This document shows, in pieces, positions 37,426 to 50,498 of a stretch of 64,000 nt of DNA. The notes under the pieces were generated by a model. That model was not told the DNA's origin. It did no database searches and saw only the letters and a program-made list of their open reading frames with translations. The translations under genes and the position numbers were made by a program. Numbering within the stretch: position 1 is the first letter of the stretch; each line of letters opens with the position of its first letter. The DNA comes from Cladorhizidae sp. MBARI D1340-BT2 (lineage: Eukaryota > Porifera > Demospongiae > Poecilosclerida > Cladorhizidae). The DNA is taken from the NCBI GenBank assembly GCA_028752905.1, contig JAQNBH010000002.1, positions 28,999,932-29,063,931 of the forward strand. The letters run 5' to 3'.

Positions 37426-40123
37426 ATTTGCCCTAATTTGGTCTATATGTTTCTCATTTTTCCCCAAAAATCTTTTTTTTTTGCCGTAAAGCTCATAACT
37501 TTTCTACACTTTACCCCAAAAAGATAATGTTTATATCACCGGATAGCCCTTCTAATTATCTGTCGTTTGTACGTGCCAAAATTTTGAGTACTCTAAGTAT
37601 TAGCAAGTTATGTTGATTTGAAGTGGTAAGGTTTGGGATTTTTCCTGGTGTTTTCCAGTTGCCAAAGCGGTGGCCTGCCAGTGAAAAACCACTACATTTA
37701 TTGATAATCTGTTCACATGTTTCAGATAAGGGCCTTCTCTATCAGTTGACAAAATCTGGGACTTTGGTCTTGTTAATTAGGGCAGTTATGAATTGTACTG
37801 CAAGATAGATAAACTTATTTAGGAATCTTGATGTATCTTCCGAGAAAATATGTCTGCAGAGACATTCAACATATCATTAGGCAGGATAGATCAACTTATT
37901 TAGGGATCTTGATGTATCTTCCCAGAAAATATGTCTGCAGAGACATTCAACATATCATTAGGAACAAAGCGCATAAGGAAATAGGGAATAAAATGACCTG
38001 CATATACTATGTTCCCCCCACCCCCCTCCCCCCACACACACCCCTGGCGAACTACACATGAAATCAGTTCAAACTGTTGTTGCATCTATCTACTTGCTAT
38101 TTCCAAAGTTTTGGAGACATAGGATGCTTCTTTCAAAGTTATGGTGGATCTACTTCATCATACATTTCTTTGACATGCAAAAATATTCAGATGTAAAGGA
38201 AAGTTCCATAAGAATTTTCATCATATTTTTCTTTCTTACATGTAGATATAGGCACAGAAAAACCCAAGAGTCACGGAAGTAAAAAAAACAGATCAAGGAA
38301 TTGCTAAAACTTGTAAAAGAACATATTTTGTCAAGTTATTTCAGTGCTAACTCAAACATTTTGTTTTCCAAACTTGGAATGCTTATTCCCACAATTAATG
38401 GCAATATTTCTTGTTGCGAGAATAACTTTAAAAACGTTTGCTCAATTTTTTGGCTATGTATGTCATTTTAGAGCTCTTTTAGTACTCTGTATCCATGAAT
38501 CAGATTTTTGTTTACTGCAAGGATTGCCAAGAGATGGTAGTTAGAAGAGGTGGCCTCTAATTTTTATCAGTTTTTCAGACTCTGTAAGTGTGTAACTAAT
38601 CAACATGACAACATATGGTAACTTTGCTCCATGGATATCACTGAGACACTCCTTAGCAAGCCACACACCAATTATGAGTAAATAACTTCAAATCGTTAGG
38701 CAGCTAGGTCTGCCACAAATATCTTGGAGTCACCTCGATGTTTCTGCATGTATCTTCTGAGAAAATTATGTATAATTATAGAGATATTAACACTTTATAA
38801 AAACAAACACAGAATAATAAAGACTTTGTATCATAAATACTTGTGTAGACGAAAGAGAAAAAAAGTTATGACAATTAGAAATAGGTACAACTATTTTGTG
38901 GTTTTGACGCATAGTCTCCCCTTAAGATAGGTCTCTCTCTGTGCTCGCTGTTGATACCAAACATCCATAATTATATTCAGCACACTTTTCGATAATGGAC
39001 TAGATAAACTCACAAGATAGGTATCTCTCAGTGTTCTCTATCTTGAGCTAAACATGTTAGCTTCATAGATTTTCCACACTTCACTGATCAACTTGATATA
39101 TAGCTATTAAGATAGGTATCTCTCTGTGCTCGCTGTTGATACCAAACATCCATATATTCAGCACACTTTTCGATAATGGACTTGATAAAATCACAAGATA
39201 GGTATCTCTCTGCTCTCTCATGATGCGAAATATATTAGCTTTATAGATACTCCAAACTTCACTGTATAGACTTGATATATAGCTAATAAGATAGGTCTCT
39301 GTCTGTGCTCTCTGTTGATACCAAACATCCATATATTCTGCACACTTCACTGTAATGGACTTGCAAGATAGGTATCTCTCAGTGTTCTCTATCTTGAATC
39401 TTGAGCTAAATATGTTAGCTTCATAGATTCTCCACACTTAACTGAATAGACTTGATATATAGCTCTAAAGGTTGGCCTCTCTCTGTTCTCTCTCTTGATA
39501 CCAAACATCCATATATTCTGCATACTTCACAGTAATGGACTTGATAGAATCACAAGATAGGTATCTCTCTGCTCTCTCTTGATGCTAAATATGTTAGCTT
39601 CATAGATTCTCAAAACTTCACTGTATATAATTGATATATAGCTATTAAGATAGGTCTCTCTCTGTGCTCTTTGTTGATACCAAACATCCATATATTCAGC
39701 ACACTTCACTATAATGGACTTGATAAACTCACAAGATAGGTCTCTCTCAGTGTTCTCTATCTTGAGCTAAACATGTTAGCTTCATAGATTCTCCACACTT
39801 CACTGAATAGACTTGATATATAGCTATTAAGATAGTACTCTGTCTATTCTCTCTCTTGATACCAAACATCCATATAATTATTATGCACACTTCACATAAT
39901 GGACCTGCAAGATAGGTATCTCTCTGCTCTCACATGATGCTAAATATGTTAGCTTCATAGATTCTCCTAACTTCACTGTATAGACTTGATATATAGCTAT
40001 GAAGATAGGTCTCTGTCTGTGCTCTCTGTTGATATCAAACATCCATAATATTCTGCACACTTCACTGTAATGGACTTGATATGATTCGAATGATAGGTTT
40101 CATTATGTGTTCTCTATCTTGAT
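37426..40123 (+). repeat. Composite repeat unit 15 (type A)
   Basis: Type A with ATACTATGTTCCC and all three TAATTA insertions. It is directly followed by another A-like unit rather than by B. Confidence 0.93.
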
Positions 40124-42821
40124 ATTTGCCCTAATTTGGTCTATATGTTTCTCATTTTTCCCCAAAAATCTTTTTTTTTTGCCGTAAAGCTCATAACTTT
40201 TCTACACTTTACCCCAAAAAGATAATGTTTATATCACCGAATAGCCCTTCTAATTATCTGTCGTTTGTACGTGCCAAAATTTTGAGTACTCTAAGTATTA
40301 GCAAGTTATGTTGATTTGAAGTGGTAAGGTTTGGGATTTTTCCTGGTGTTTTCCAGTTGCCAAAGCGGTGGCCTGCCAGTGAAAAACCACTACATTTATT
40401 GATAATCTGTTCACATGTTTCAGATAAGGGCCTTCTCTATCAGTTGACAAAATCTGGGACTTTGGTCTTGTTAATTAGGGCAGTTATGAATTGTACTGCA
40501 AGATAGATCAACTTATTTAGGAATCTTGATGTATCTTCCGAGAAAATATGTCTGCAGAGACATTCAACATATCATTAGGCAGGATAGATCAACTTATTTA
40601 GGGATCTTGATGTATCTTCCCAGAAAATATGTCTGCAGAGACATTCAACATATCATTAGGAACAAAGCGCATAAGGAAATAGGGAATAAAATGACCTGCA
40701 TATACTACGTTCCCCCCACCCCCCTCCCCCCACACACACCCCTGGCGAACTACACATGAAATCAGTTCAAACTGTTGTTGCATCTATCTACTTGCTATTT
40801 CCAAAGTTTTGGAGACATAGGATGCTTCTTTCAAAGTTATGGTGGATCTACTTCATCATACATTTCTTTGACATGCAAAAATATTCAGATGTAAAGGAAA
40901 GTTCCATAAGAATTTTCATCATATTTTTCTTTCTTGCATGTAGATATAGGCACAGAAAAACCCAAGAGTCACGGAAGTAAAAAAAACAGATCAAGGAATT
41001 GCTAAAACTTGTAAAAGAACATATTTTGTCAAGTTATTTCAGTGCTAACTCAAACATTTTGTTTTCCAAACTTGGAATGCTTATTCCCACAATTAATGGC
41101 AATATTTCTTGTTGCGAGAATAACTTTAAAAACGTTTGCTCAATTTTTTGGCTATGTATGTCATTTTAGAGCTCTTTTAGTACTCTGTATCCATGAATCA
41201 GATTTTTGTTTACTGCAAGGATTGCCAAGAGATGGTAGTTAGAAGAGGTGGCCTCTAATTTTTATCAGTTTTTCAGACTCTGTAAGTGTGTAACTAATCA
41301 ACATGACAACATATGGTAACTTTGCTCCATGGATATCACTGAGACACTCCTTAGCAAGCCACACACCAATTATGAGTAAATAACTTCAAATCGTTAGGCA
41401 GCTAGGTCTGCCACAAATATCTTGGAGTCACCTCGATGTTTCTGCATGTATCTTCTGAGAAAATTATGTATAATTATAGAGATATTAACACTTTATAAAA
41501 ACAAACACAGAATAATAAAGACTTTGTATCATAAATACTTGTGTAGACGAAAGAGAAAAAAAGTTATGACAATTAGAAATAGGTACAACTATTTTGTGGT
41601 TTTGACGCATAGTCTCCCCTTAAGATAGGTCTCTCTCTGTGCTCGCTGTTGATACCAAACATCCATAATTATATTCAGCACACTTTTCGATAATGGACTA
41701 GATAAACTCACAAGATAGGTATCTCTCAGTGTTCTCTATCTTGAGCTAAACATGTTAGCTTCATAGATTTTCCACACTTCACTGATCAACTTGATATATA
41801 GCTATTAAGATAGGTATCTCTCTGTGCTCGCTGTTGATACCAAACATCCATATATTCAGCACACTTTTCGATAATGGACTTGATAAAATCACAAGATAGG
41901 TATCTCTCTGCTCTCTCATGATGCGAAATATATTAGCTTTATAGATACTCCAAACTTCACTGTATAGACTTGATATATAGCTAATAAGATAGGTCTCTGT
42001 CTGTGCTCTCTGTTGATACCAAACATCCATATATTCTGCACACTTCACTGTAATGGACTTGCAAGATAGGTATCTCTCAGTGTTCTCTATCTTGAATCTT
42101 GAGCTAAATATGTTAGCTTCATAGATTCTCCACACTTAACTGAATAGACTTGATATATAGCTCTAAAGGTTGGCCTCTCTCTGTTCTCTCTCTTGATACC
42201 AAACATCCATATATTCTGCATACTTCACAGTAATGGACTTGATAGAATCACAAGATAGGTATCTCTCTGCTCTCTCTTGATGCTAAATATGTTAGCTTCA
42301 TAGATTCTCAAAACTTCACTGTATATAATTGATATATAGCTATTAAGATAGGTCTCTCTCTGTGCTCTTTGTTGATACCAAACATCCATATATTCAGCAC
42401 ACTTCACTATAATGGACTTGATAAACTCACAAGATAGGTCTCTCTCAGTGTTCTCTATCTTGAGCTAAACATGTTAGCTTCATAGATTCTCCACACTTCA
42501 CTGAATAGACTTGATATATAGCTATTAAGATAGTACTCTGTCTATTCTCTCTCTTGATACCAAACATCCATATAATTATTATGCACACTTCACATAATGG
42601 ACCTGCAAGATAGGTATCTCTCTGCTCTCACATGATGCTAAATATGTTAGCTTCATAGATTCTCCTAACTTCACTGTATAGACTTGATATATAGCTATGA
42701 AGATAGGTCTCTGTCTGTGCTCTCTGTTGATATCAAACATCCATAATATTCTGCACACTTCACTGTAATGGACTTGATATGATTCGAATGATAGGTTTCA
42801 TTATGTGTTCTCTATCTTGAT
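40124..42821 (+). repeat. Composite repeat unit 16 (type A variant)
   Basis: It has the three TAATTA insertions and the GAT loss of type A, but ATACTACGTTCCC at the C tract. It also has TTTCTTGCATG, a change shared with units 18 and 20. It looks like a mosaic of A and the downstream types. Confidence 0.92.
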
Positions 42822-45499
42822 ATTTGCCCTAATTTGGTCTATATGTTTCTCATTTTTCCCCAAAAATCTTTTTTTTTTGCCGTAAAGCTCATAACTTTTC
42901 TACACTTTACCCCAAAAAGATAATGTTTATATCACCGAATAGCCCTTCTAATTATCTGTCGTTTGTACGTGCCAAAATTTTGAGTACTCTAAGTATTAGC
43001 AAGTTATGTTGATTTGAAGTGGTAAGGTTTGGGATTTTTCCTGGTGTTTTCCAGTTGCCAAAGCGGTGGCCTGCCAGTGAAAAACCACTACATTTATTGA
43101 TAATCTGTTCACATGTTTCAGATAAGGGCCTTCTCTATCAGTTGACAAAATCTGGGACTTTGGTCTTGTTAATTAGGGCAGTTATGAATTGTACTGCAAG
43201 ATAGATCAACTTATTTAGGAATCTTGATGTATCTTCCGAGAAAATATGTCTGCAGAGACATTCAACATATCATTAGGCAGGATAGATCAACTTATTTAGG
43301 GATCTTGATGTATCTTCCCAGAAAATATGTCTGCAGAGACATTCAACATATCATTAGGAACAAAGCGCATAAGGAAATAGGGAATAAAATGACCTGCATA
43401 TACTACGTTCCCCCCACCCCCCTCCCCCCACACACACCCCTGGCGAACTACACATGAAATCAGTTCAAACTGTTGTTGCATCTATCTACTTGCTATTTCC
43501 AAAGTTTTGGAGACATAGGATGCTTCTTTCAAAGTTATGGTGGATCTACTTCATCATACATTTCTTTGACATGCAAAAATATTCAGATGTAAAGGAAAGT
43601 TCCATAAGAATTTTCATCATATTTTTCTTTCTTACATGTAGATATAGGCACAGAAAAACCCAAGAGTCACGGAAGTAAAAAAAACAGATCAAGGAATTGC
43701 TAAAACTTGTAAAAGAACATATTTTGTCAAGTTATTTCAGTGCTAACTCAAACATTTTGTTTTCCAAACTTGGAATGCTTATTCCCACAATTAATGGCAA
43801 TATTTCTTGTTGCGAGAATAACTTTAAAAACGTTTGCTCAATTTTTTGGCTATGTATGTCATTTTAGAGCTCTTTTAGTACTCTGTGATATCCATGAATC
43901 AGATTTTTGTTTACTGCAAGGATTGCCAAGAGATGGTAGTTAGAAGAGGTGGCCTCTAGTTTTTATCAGTTTTTCAGACTCTGTAAGTGTGTAACTAATC
44001 AACATGACAACATATGGTAACTTTGCTCCATGGATATCACTGAGACACTCCTTAGCAAGCCACACACCAATTATGAGTAAATAACTTCAAATCGTTAGGC
44101 AGCTAGGTCTGCCACAAATATCTTGGAGTCACCTCGATGTTTCTGCATGTATCTTCTGAGAAAATTATGTATATAGAGATATTAACACTTTATAAAAACA
44201 AACACAGAATAATAAAGACTTTGTATCATAAATACTTGTGTAGACGAAAGAGAAAAAAAGTTATGACAATTAGAAATAGGTACAACTATTTTGTGGTTTT
44301 GACGCATAGTCCCCCCTTAAGATAGGTCTCTCTCTGTGCTCGCTGTTGATACCAAACATCCATATATTCAGCACACTTTTCGATAATGGACTAGATAAAC
44401 TCACAAGATAGGTATCTCTCAGTGTTCTCTATCTTGAGCTAAACATGTTAGCTTCATAGATTTTCCACACTTCACTGATCAACTTGATATATAGCTATTA
44501 AGATAGGTATCTCTCTGTGCTCGCTGTTGATACCAAACATCCATATATTCAGCACACTTTTCGATAATGGACTTGATAAAATCACAAGATAGGTATCTCT
44601 CTGCTCTCTCATGATGCGAAATATATTAGCTTTATAGATACTCCAAACTTCACTGTATAGACTTGGATAGGTCTCTGTCTGTGCTCTCTGTTGATACCAA
44701 ACATCCATATATTCTGCACACTTCACTGTAATGGACTTGCAAGATAGGTATCTCTCAGTGTTCTCTATCTTGAATCTTGAGCTAAATATGTTAGCTTCAT
44801 AGATTCTCCACACTTAACTGAATAGACTTGATATATAGCTCTAAAGGTAGGCCTCTCTCTGTTCTCTCTCTTGATACCAAACATCCATATATTCTGCATA
44901 CTTCACAGTAATGGACTTGATAGAATCACAAGATAGGTATCTCTCTGCTCTCTCTTGATGCTAAATATGTTAGCTTCATAGATACTCAAAACTTCACTGT
45001 ATATAATTGATATATAGCTATTAAGATAGGTCTCTCTCTGTGCTCTTTGTTGATACCAAACATCCATATATTCAGTACACTTCACTATAATGGACTTGAT
45101 AAACTCACAAGATAGGTCTCTCTCAGTGTTCTCTATCTTGAGCTAAACATGTTAGCTTCATAGATTCTCCACACTTCACTGAATAGACTTGATATATAGC
45201 TATTAAGATAGTACTCTGTCTATTCTCTCTCTTGATACCAAACATCCATATAATTATTATGCACACTTCACATAATGGACCTGCAAGATAGGTATCTCTC
45301 TGCTCTCACATGATGCTAAATATGTTAGCTTCATAGATTCTCCTAACTTCACTGTATAGACTTGATATATAGCTATGAAGATAGGTCTCTGTCTGTGCTC
45401 TCTGTTGATATCAAACATCCATAATATTCTGCACACTTCACTGTAATGGACTTGATATGATTCGAATGATAGGTTTCATTATGTGTTCTCTATCTTGAT
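42822..45499 (+). repeat. Composite repeat unit 17 (type D)
   Basis: It carries a 15-bp deletion in the satellite near 44,665, where GACTTGGATAGG replaces a longer GACTTGATATATAGCTAATA-GATAGG segment. The deletion is shared with units 19 and 20. It keeps the third TAATTA insertion (near 45,252) but not the first two. Confidence 0.92.
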
Positions 45500-47823
45500 A
45501 TTTGCCCTAATTTGGTCTATATGTTTCTCATTTTTCCCAAAAAATCTTTTTTTTTTGCCGTAAAGCTCATAACTTTTCTACACTTTACCCCAAAAAGATA
45601 ATGTTTATATCACCGGATAGCCCTTCTAATTATCTGTCGTTTGTACGTGCCAAAATTTTGAGTACTCTAAGTATTAGCAAGTTATGTTGATTTGAAGTGG
45701 TAAGGTTTGGGATTTTTCCTGGTGTTTTCCAGTTGCCAAAGCGGTGGCCTGCCAGTGAAAAACCACTACATTTATTGATAATCTGTTCACATGTTTCAGA
45801 TAAGGGCCTTCTCTATCAGTTGACAAAATCTGGGACTTTGGTCTTGTTAATTAGGGCAGTTATGAATTGTACTGCAAGATAGATCAACTTATTTAGGAAT
45901 CTTGATGTATCTTCCGAGAAAATATGTCTGCAGAGACATTCAACATATCATTAGGCAGGATAGATCAACTTATTTAGGGATCTTGATGTATCTTCCCAGA
46001 AAATATGTCTGCAGAGACATTCAACATATCATTAGGAACAAAGCGCATAAGGAAATAGGCATGCAAAAATATTCAGATGTAAAGGAAAGTTCCATAAGAA
46101 TTTTCATCATATTTTTCTTTCTTGCATGTAGATATAGGCACAGAAAAACCCAAGAGTCACGGAAGTAAAAAAAACAGATCAAGGAATTGCTAAAACTTGT
46201 AAAAGAACATATTTTGTCAAGTTATTTCAGTGCTAACTCAAACATTTTGTTTTCCAAACTTGGAATGCTTATTCCCACAATTAATGGCAATATTTCTTGT
46301 TGCGAGAATAACTTTAAAAACGTTTGCTCAATTTTTTGGCTATGTATGTCATTTTAGAGCTCTTTTAGTACTCTGTGATATCCATGAATCAGATTTTTGT
46401 TTACTGCAAGGATTGCCAAGAGATGGTAGTTAGAAGAGGTGGCCTCTAGTTTTTATCAGTTTTTCAGACTCTGTAAGTGTGTAACTAATCAACATGACAA
46501 CATATGGTAACTTTGCTCCATGGATATCACTGAGACACTCCTTAGCAAGCCACACACCAATTATGAGTAAATAACTTCAAATCGTTAGGCAGCTAGGTCT
46601 GCCACAAATATCTTGGAGTCACCTCGATGTTTCTGCATGTATCTTCTGAGAAAATTATGTATATAGAGATATTAACACTTTATAAAAACAAACACAGAAT
46701 AATAAAGACTTTGTATCATAAATACTTGTGTAGACGAAAGAGAAAAAAAGTTATGACAATTAGAAATAGGTACAACTATTTTGTGGTTTTGACGCATAGT
46801 CCCCCCTTAATTAAGATAGGTCTCTCTCTGTGCTCGCTGTTGATACCAAACATCCATATATTCAGCACACTTTTCGATAATGGACTTGATAAAATCACAA
46901 GATAGGTATCTCTCTGCTCTCTCATGATGCGAAATATATTAGCTTTATAGATACTCCAAACTTCACTGTATAGACTTGATATATAGCTAATAAGATAGGT
47001 CTCTGTCTGTGCTCTCTGTTGATACCAAACATCCATATATTCTGCACACTTCACTGTAATGGACTTGCAAGATAGGTATCTCTCAGTGTTCTCTATCTTG
47101 AATCTTGAGCTAAATATGTTAGCTTCATAGATTCTCCACACTTAACTGAATAGACTTGATATATAGCTCTAAAGGTAGGCCTCTCTCTGTTCTCTCTCTT
47201 GATACCAAACATCCATATATTCTGCATACTTCACAGTAATGGACTTGATAGAATCACAAGATAGGTATCTCTCTGCTCTCTCTTGATGCTAAATATGTTA
47301 GCTTCATAGATTCTCAAAACTTCACTGTATATAATTGATATATAGCTATTAAGATAGGTCTCTCTCTGTGCTCTTTGTTGATACCAAACATCCATATATT
47401 CAGCACACTTCACTATAATGGACTTGATAAACTCACAAGATAGGTCTCTCTCAGTGTTCTCTATCTTGAGCTAAACATGTTAGCTTCATAGATTCTCCAC
47501 ACTTCACTGAATAGACTTGATATATAGCTATTAAGATAGTACTCTGTCTATTCTCTCTCTTGATACCAAACATCCATATATTATGCACACTTCACATAAT
47601 GGACCTGCAAGATAGGTATCTCTCTGCTCTCACATGATGCTAAATATGTTAGCTTCATAGATTCTCCTAACTTCACTGTATAGACTTGATATATAGCTAT
47701 GAAGATAGGTCTCTGTCTCTGCTCTCTGTTGATATCAAACATCCATAATATTCTGCACACTTCACTGTAATGGACTTGATATGATTCGAATGATAGGTTT
47801 CATTATGTGTTCTCTATCTTGAT
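45500..47823 (+). repeat. Composite repeat unit 18 (type E, short)
   Basis: A 187-bp deletion at 46,059/46,060 removes the C-rich tract and fuses AAATAGG to CATGCAAA. One satellite monomer is also missing, giving about 2,324 bp. At the spacer-satellite boundary near 46,808 the usual CCCTTAAG reads CCCTTAATTAAG, a private 4-bp insertion. Confidence 0.92.
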
Positions 47824-50498
47824 ATTTGCCCTAATTTGGTCTATATGTTTCTCATTTTTCCCCAAAAATCTTTTTTTTTTGCCGTAAAGCTCATAACTTT
47901 TCTACACTTTACCCCAAAAAGATAATGTTTATATCACCGGATAGCCCTTCTAATTATCTGTCGTTTGTACGTGCCAAAATTTTGAGTACTCTAAGTATTA
48001 GCAAGTTATGTTGATTTGAAGTGGTAAGGTTTGGGATTTTTCCTGGTGTTTTCCAGTTGCCAAAGCGGTGGCCTGCCAGTGAAAAACCACTACATTTATT
48101 GATAATCTGTTCACATGTTTCAGATAAGGGCCTTCTCTATCAGTTGACAAAATCTGGGACTTTGGTCTTGTTAATTAGGGCAGTTATGAATTGTACTGCA
48201 AGATAGATCAACTTATTTAGGAATCTTGATGTATCTTCCGAGAAAATATGTCTGCAGAGACATTCAACATATCATTAGGCAGGATAGATCAACTTATTTA
48301 GGGATCTTGATGTATCTTTCCAGAAAATATGTCTGCAGAGACATTCAACATATCATTAGGAACAAAGCGCATAAGGAAATAGGGAATAAAATGACCTGCA
48401 TATACTACGTTCCCCCCACCCCCCTCCCCCCACACACACCCCTGGCGAACTACACATGAAACCAGTTCAAACTGTTGTTGCATCTATCTACTTGCTATTT
48501 CCAAAGTTTTGGAGACATAGGATGCTTCTTTCAAAGTTATGGTGGATCTACTTCATCATACATTTCTTTGACATGCAAAAATATTCAGATGTAAAGGAAA
48601 GTTCCATAAGAATTTTCATCATATTTTTCTTTCTTACATGTAGATATAGGCACAGAAAAACCCAAGAGTCACGGAAGTAAAAAAAAACAGATCAAGGAAT
48701 TGCTAAAACTTGTAAAAGAACATATTTTGTCAAGTTATTTCAGTGCTAACTCAAACATTTTGTTTTCCAAACTTGGAATGCTTATTCCCACAATTAATGG
48801 CAATATTTCTTGTTGCGAGAATAACTTTAAAAACGTTTGCTCAATTTTTTGGCTATGTATGTCATTTTAGAGCTCTTTTAGTACTCTGTGATATCCATGA
48901 ATCAGATTTTTGTTTACTGCAAGGATTGCCAAGAGATGGTAGTTAGAAGAGGTGGCCTCTAGTTTTTATCAGTTTTTCAGACTCTGTAAGTGTGTAACTA
49001 ATCAACATGACAACATATGGTAACTTTGCTCCATGGATATCACTGAGACACTCCTTAGCAAGCCACACACCAATTATGAGTAAATAACTTCAAATCGTTA
49101 GGCAGCTAGGTCTGCCACAAATATCTTGGAGTCACCTCGATGTTTCTGCATGTATCTTCTGAGAAAATTATGTATATAGAGATATTAACACTTTATAAAA
49201 ACAAACACAGAATAATAAAGACTTTGTATCATAAATACTTGTGTAGACGAAAGAGAAAAAAAGTTATGACAATTAGAAATAGGTACAACTATTTTGTGGT
49301 TTTGACGCATAGTCCCCCCTTAAGATAGGTCTCTCTCTGTGCTCGCTGTTGATACCAAACATCCATATATTCAGCACACTTTTCGATAATGGACTAGATA
49401 AACTCACAAGATAGGTATCTCTCAGTGTTCTCTATCTTGAGCTAAACATGTTAGCTTCATAGATTTTCCACACTTCACTGATCAACTTGATATATAGCTA
49501 TTAAGATAGGTATCTCTCTGTGCTCGCTGTTGATACCAAACATCCATATATTCAGCACACTTTTCGATAATGGACTTGATAAAATCACAAGATAGGTATC
49601 TCTCTGCTCTCTCATGATGCGAAATATATTAGCTTTATAGATACTCCAAACTTCACTGTATAGACTTGGATAGGTCTCTGTCTGTGCTCTCTGTTGATAC
49701 CAAACATCCATATATTCTGCACACTTCACTGTAATGGACTTGCAAGATAGGTATCTCTCAGTGTTCTCTATCTTGAATCTTGAGCTAAATATGTTAGCTT
49801 CATAGATTCTCCACACTTAACTGAATAGACTTGATATATAGCTCTAAAGGTAGGCCTCTCTCTGTTCTCTCTCTTGATACCAAACATCCATATATTCTGC
49901 ATACTTCACAGTAATGGACTTGATAGAATCACAAGATAGGTATCTCTCTGCTCTCTCTTGATGCTAAATATGTTAGCTTCATAGATACTCAAAACTTCAC
50001 TGTATATAATTGATATATAGCTATTAAGATAGGTCTCTCTCTGTGCTCTTTGTTGATACCAAACATCCATATATTCAGCACACTTCACTATAATGGACTT
50101 GATAAACTCACAAGATAGGTCTCTCTCAGTGTTCTCTATCTTGAGCTAAACATGTTAGCTTCATAGATTCTCCACACTTCACTGAATAGACTTGATATAT
50201 AGCTATTAAGATAGTACTCTGTCTATTCTCTCTCTTGATACCAAACATCCATATATTATGCACACTTCACATAATGGACCTGCAAGATAGGTATCTCTCT
50301 GCTCTCACATGATGCTAAATATGTTAGCTTCATAGATTCTCCTAACTTCACTGTATAGACTTGATATATAGCTATGAAGATAGGTCTCTGTCTGTGCTCT
50401 CTGTTGATATCAAACATCCATAATATTCTGCACACTTCACTGTAATGGACTTGATATGATTCGAATGATAGGTTTCATTATGTGTTCTCTATCTTGAT
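47824..50498 (+). repeat. Composite repeat unit 19 (type F)
   Basis: It has a spacer with the CATGAAACCAG mark and an intact C tract, plus the 15-bp satellite deletion near 49,668. A private change gives GTATCTTTCCAG near 48,314. Confidence 0.92.
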
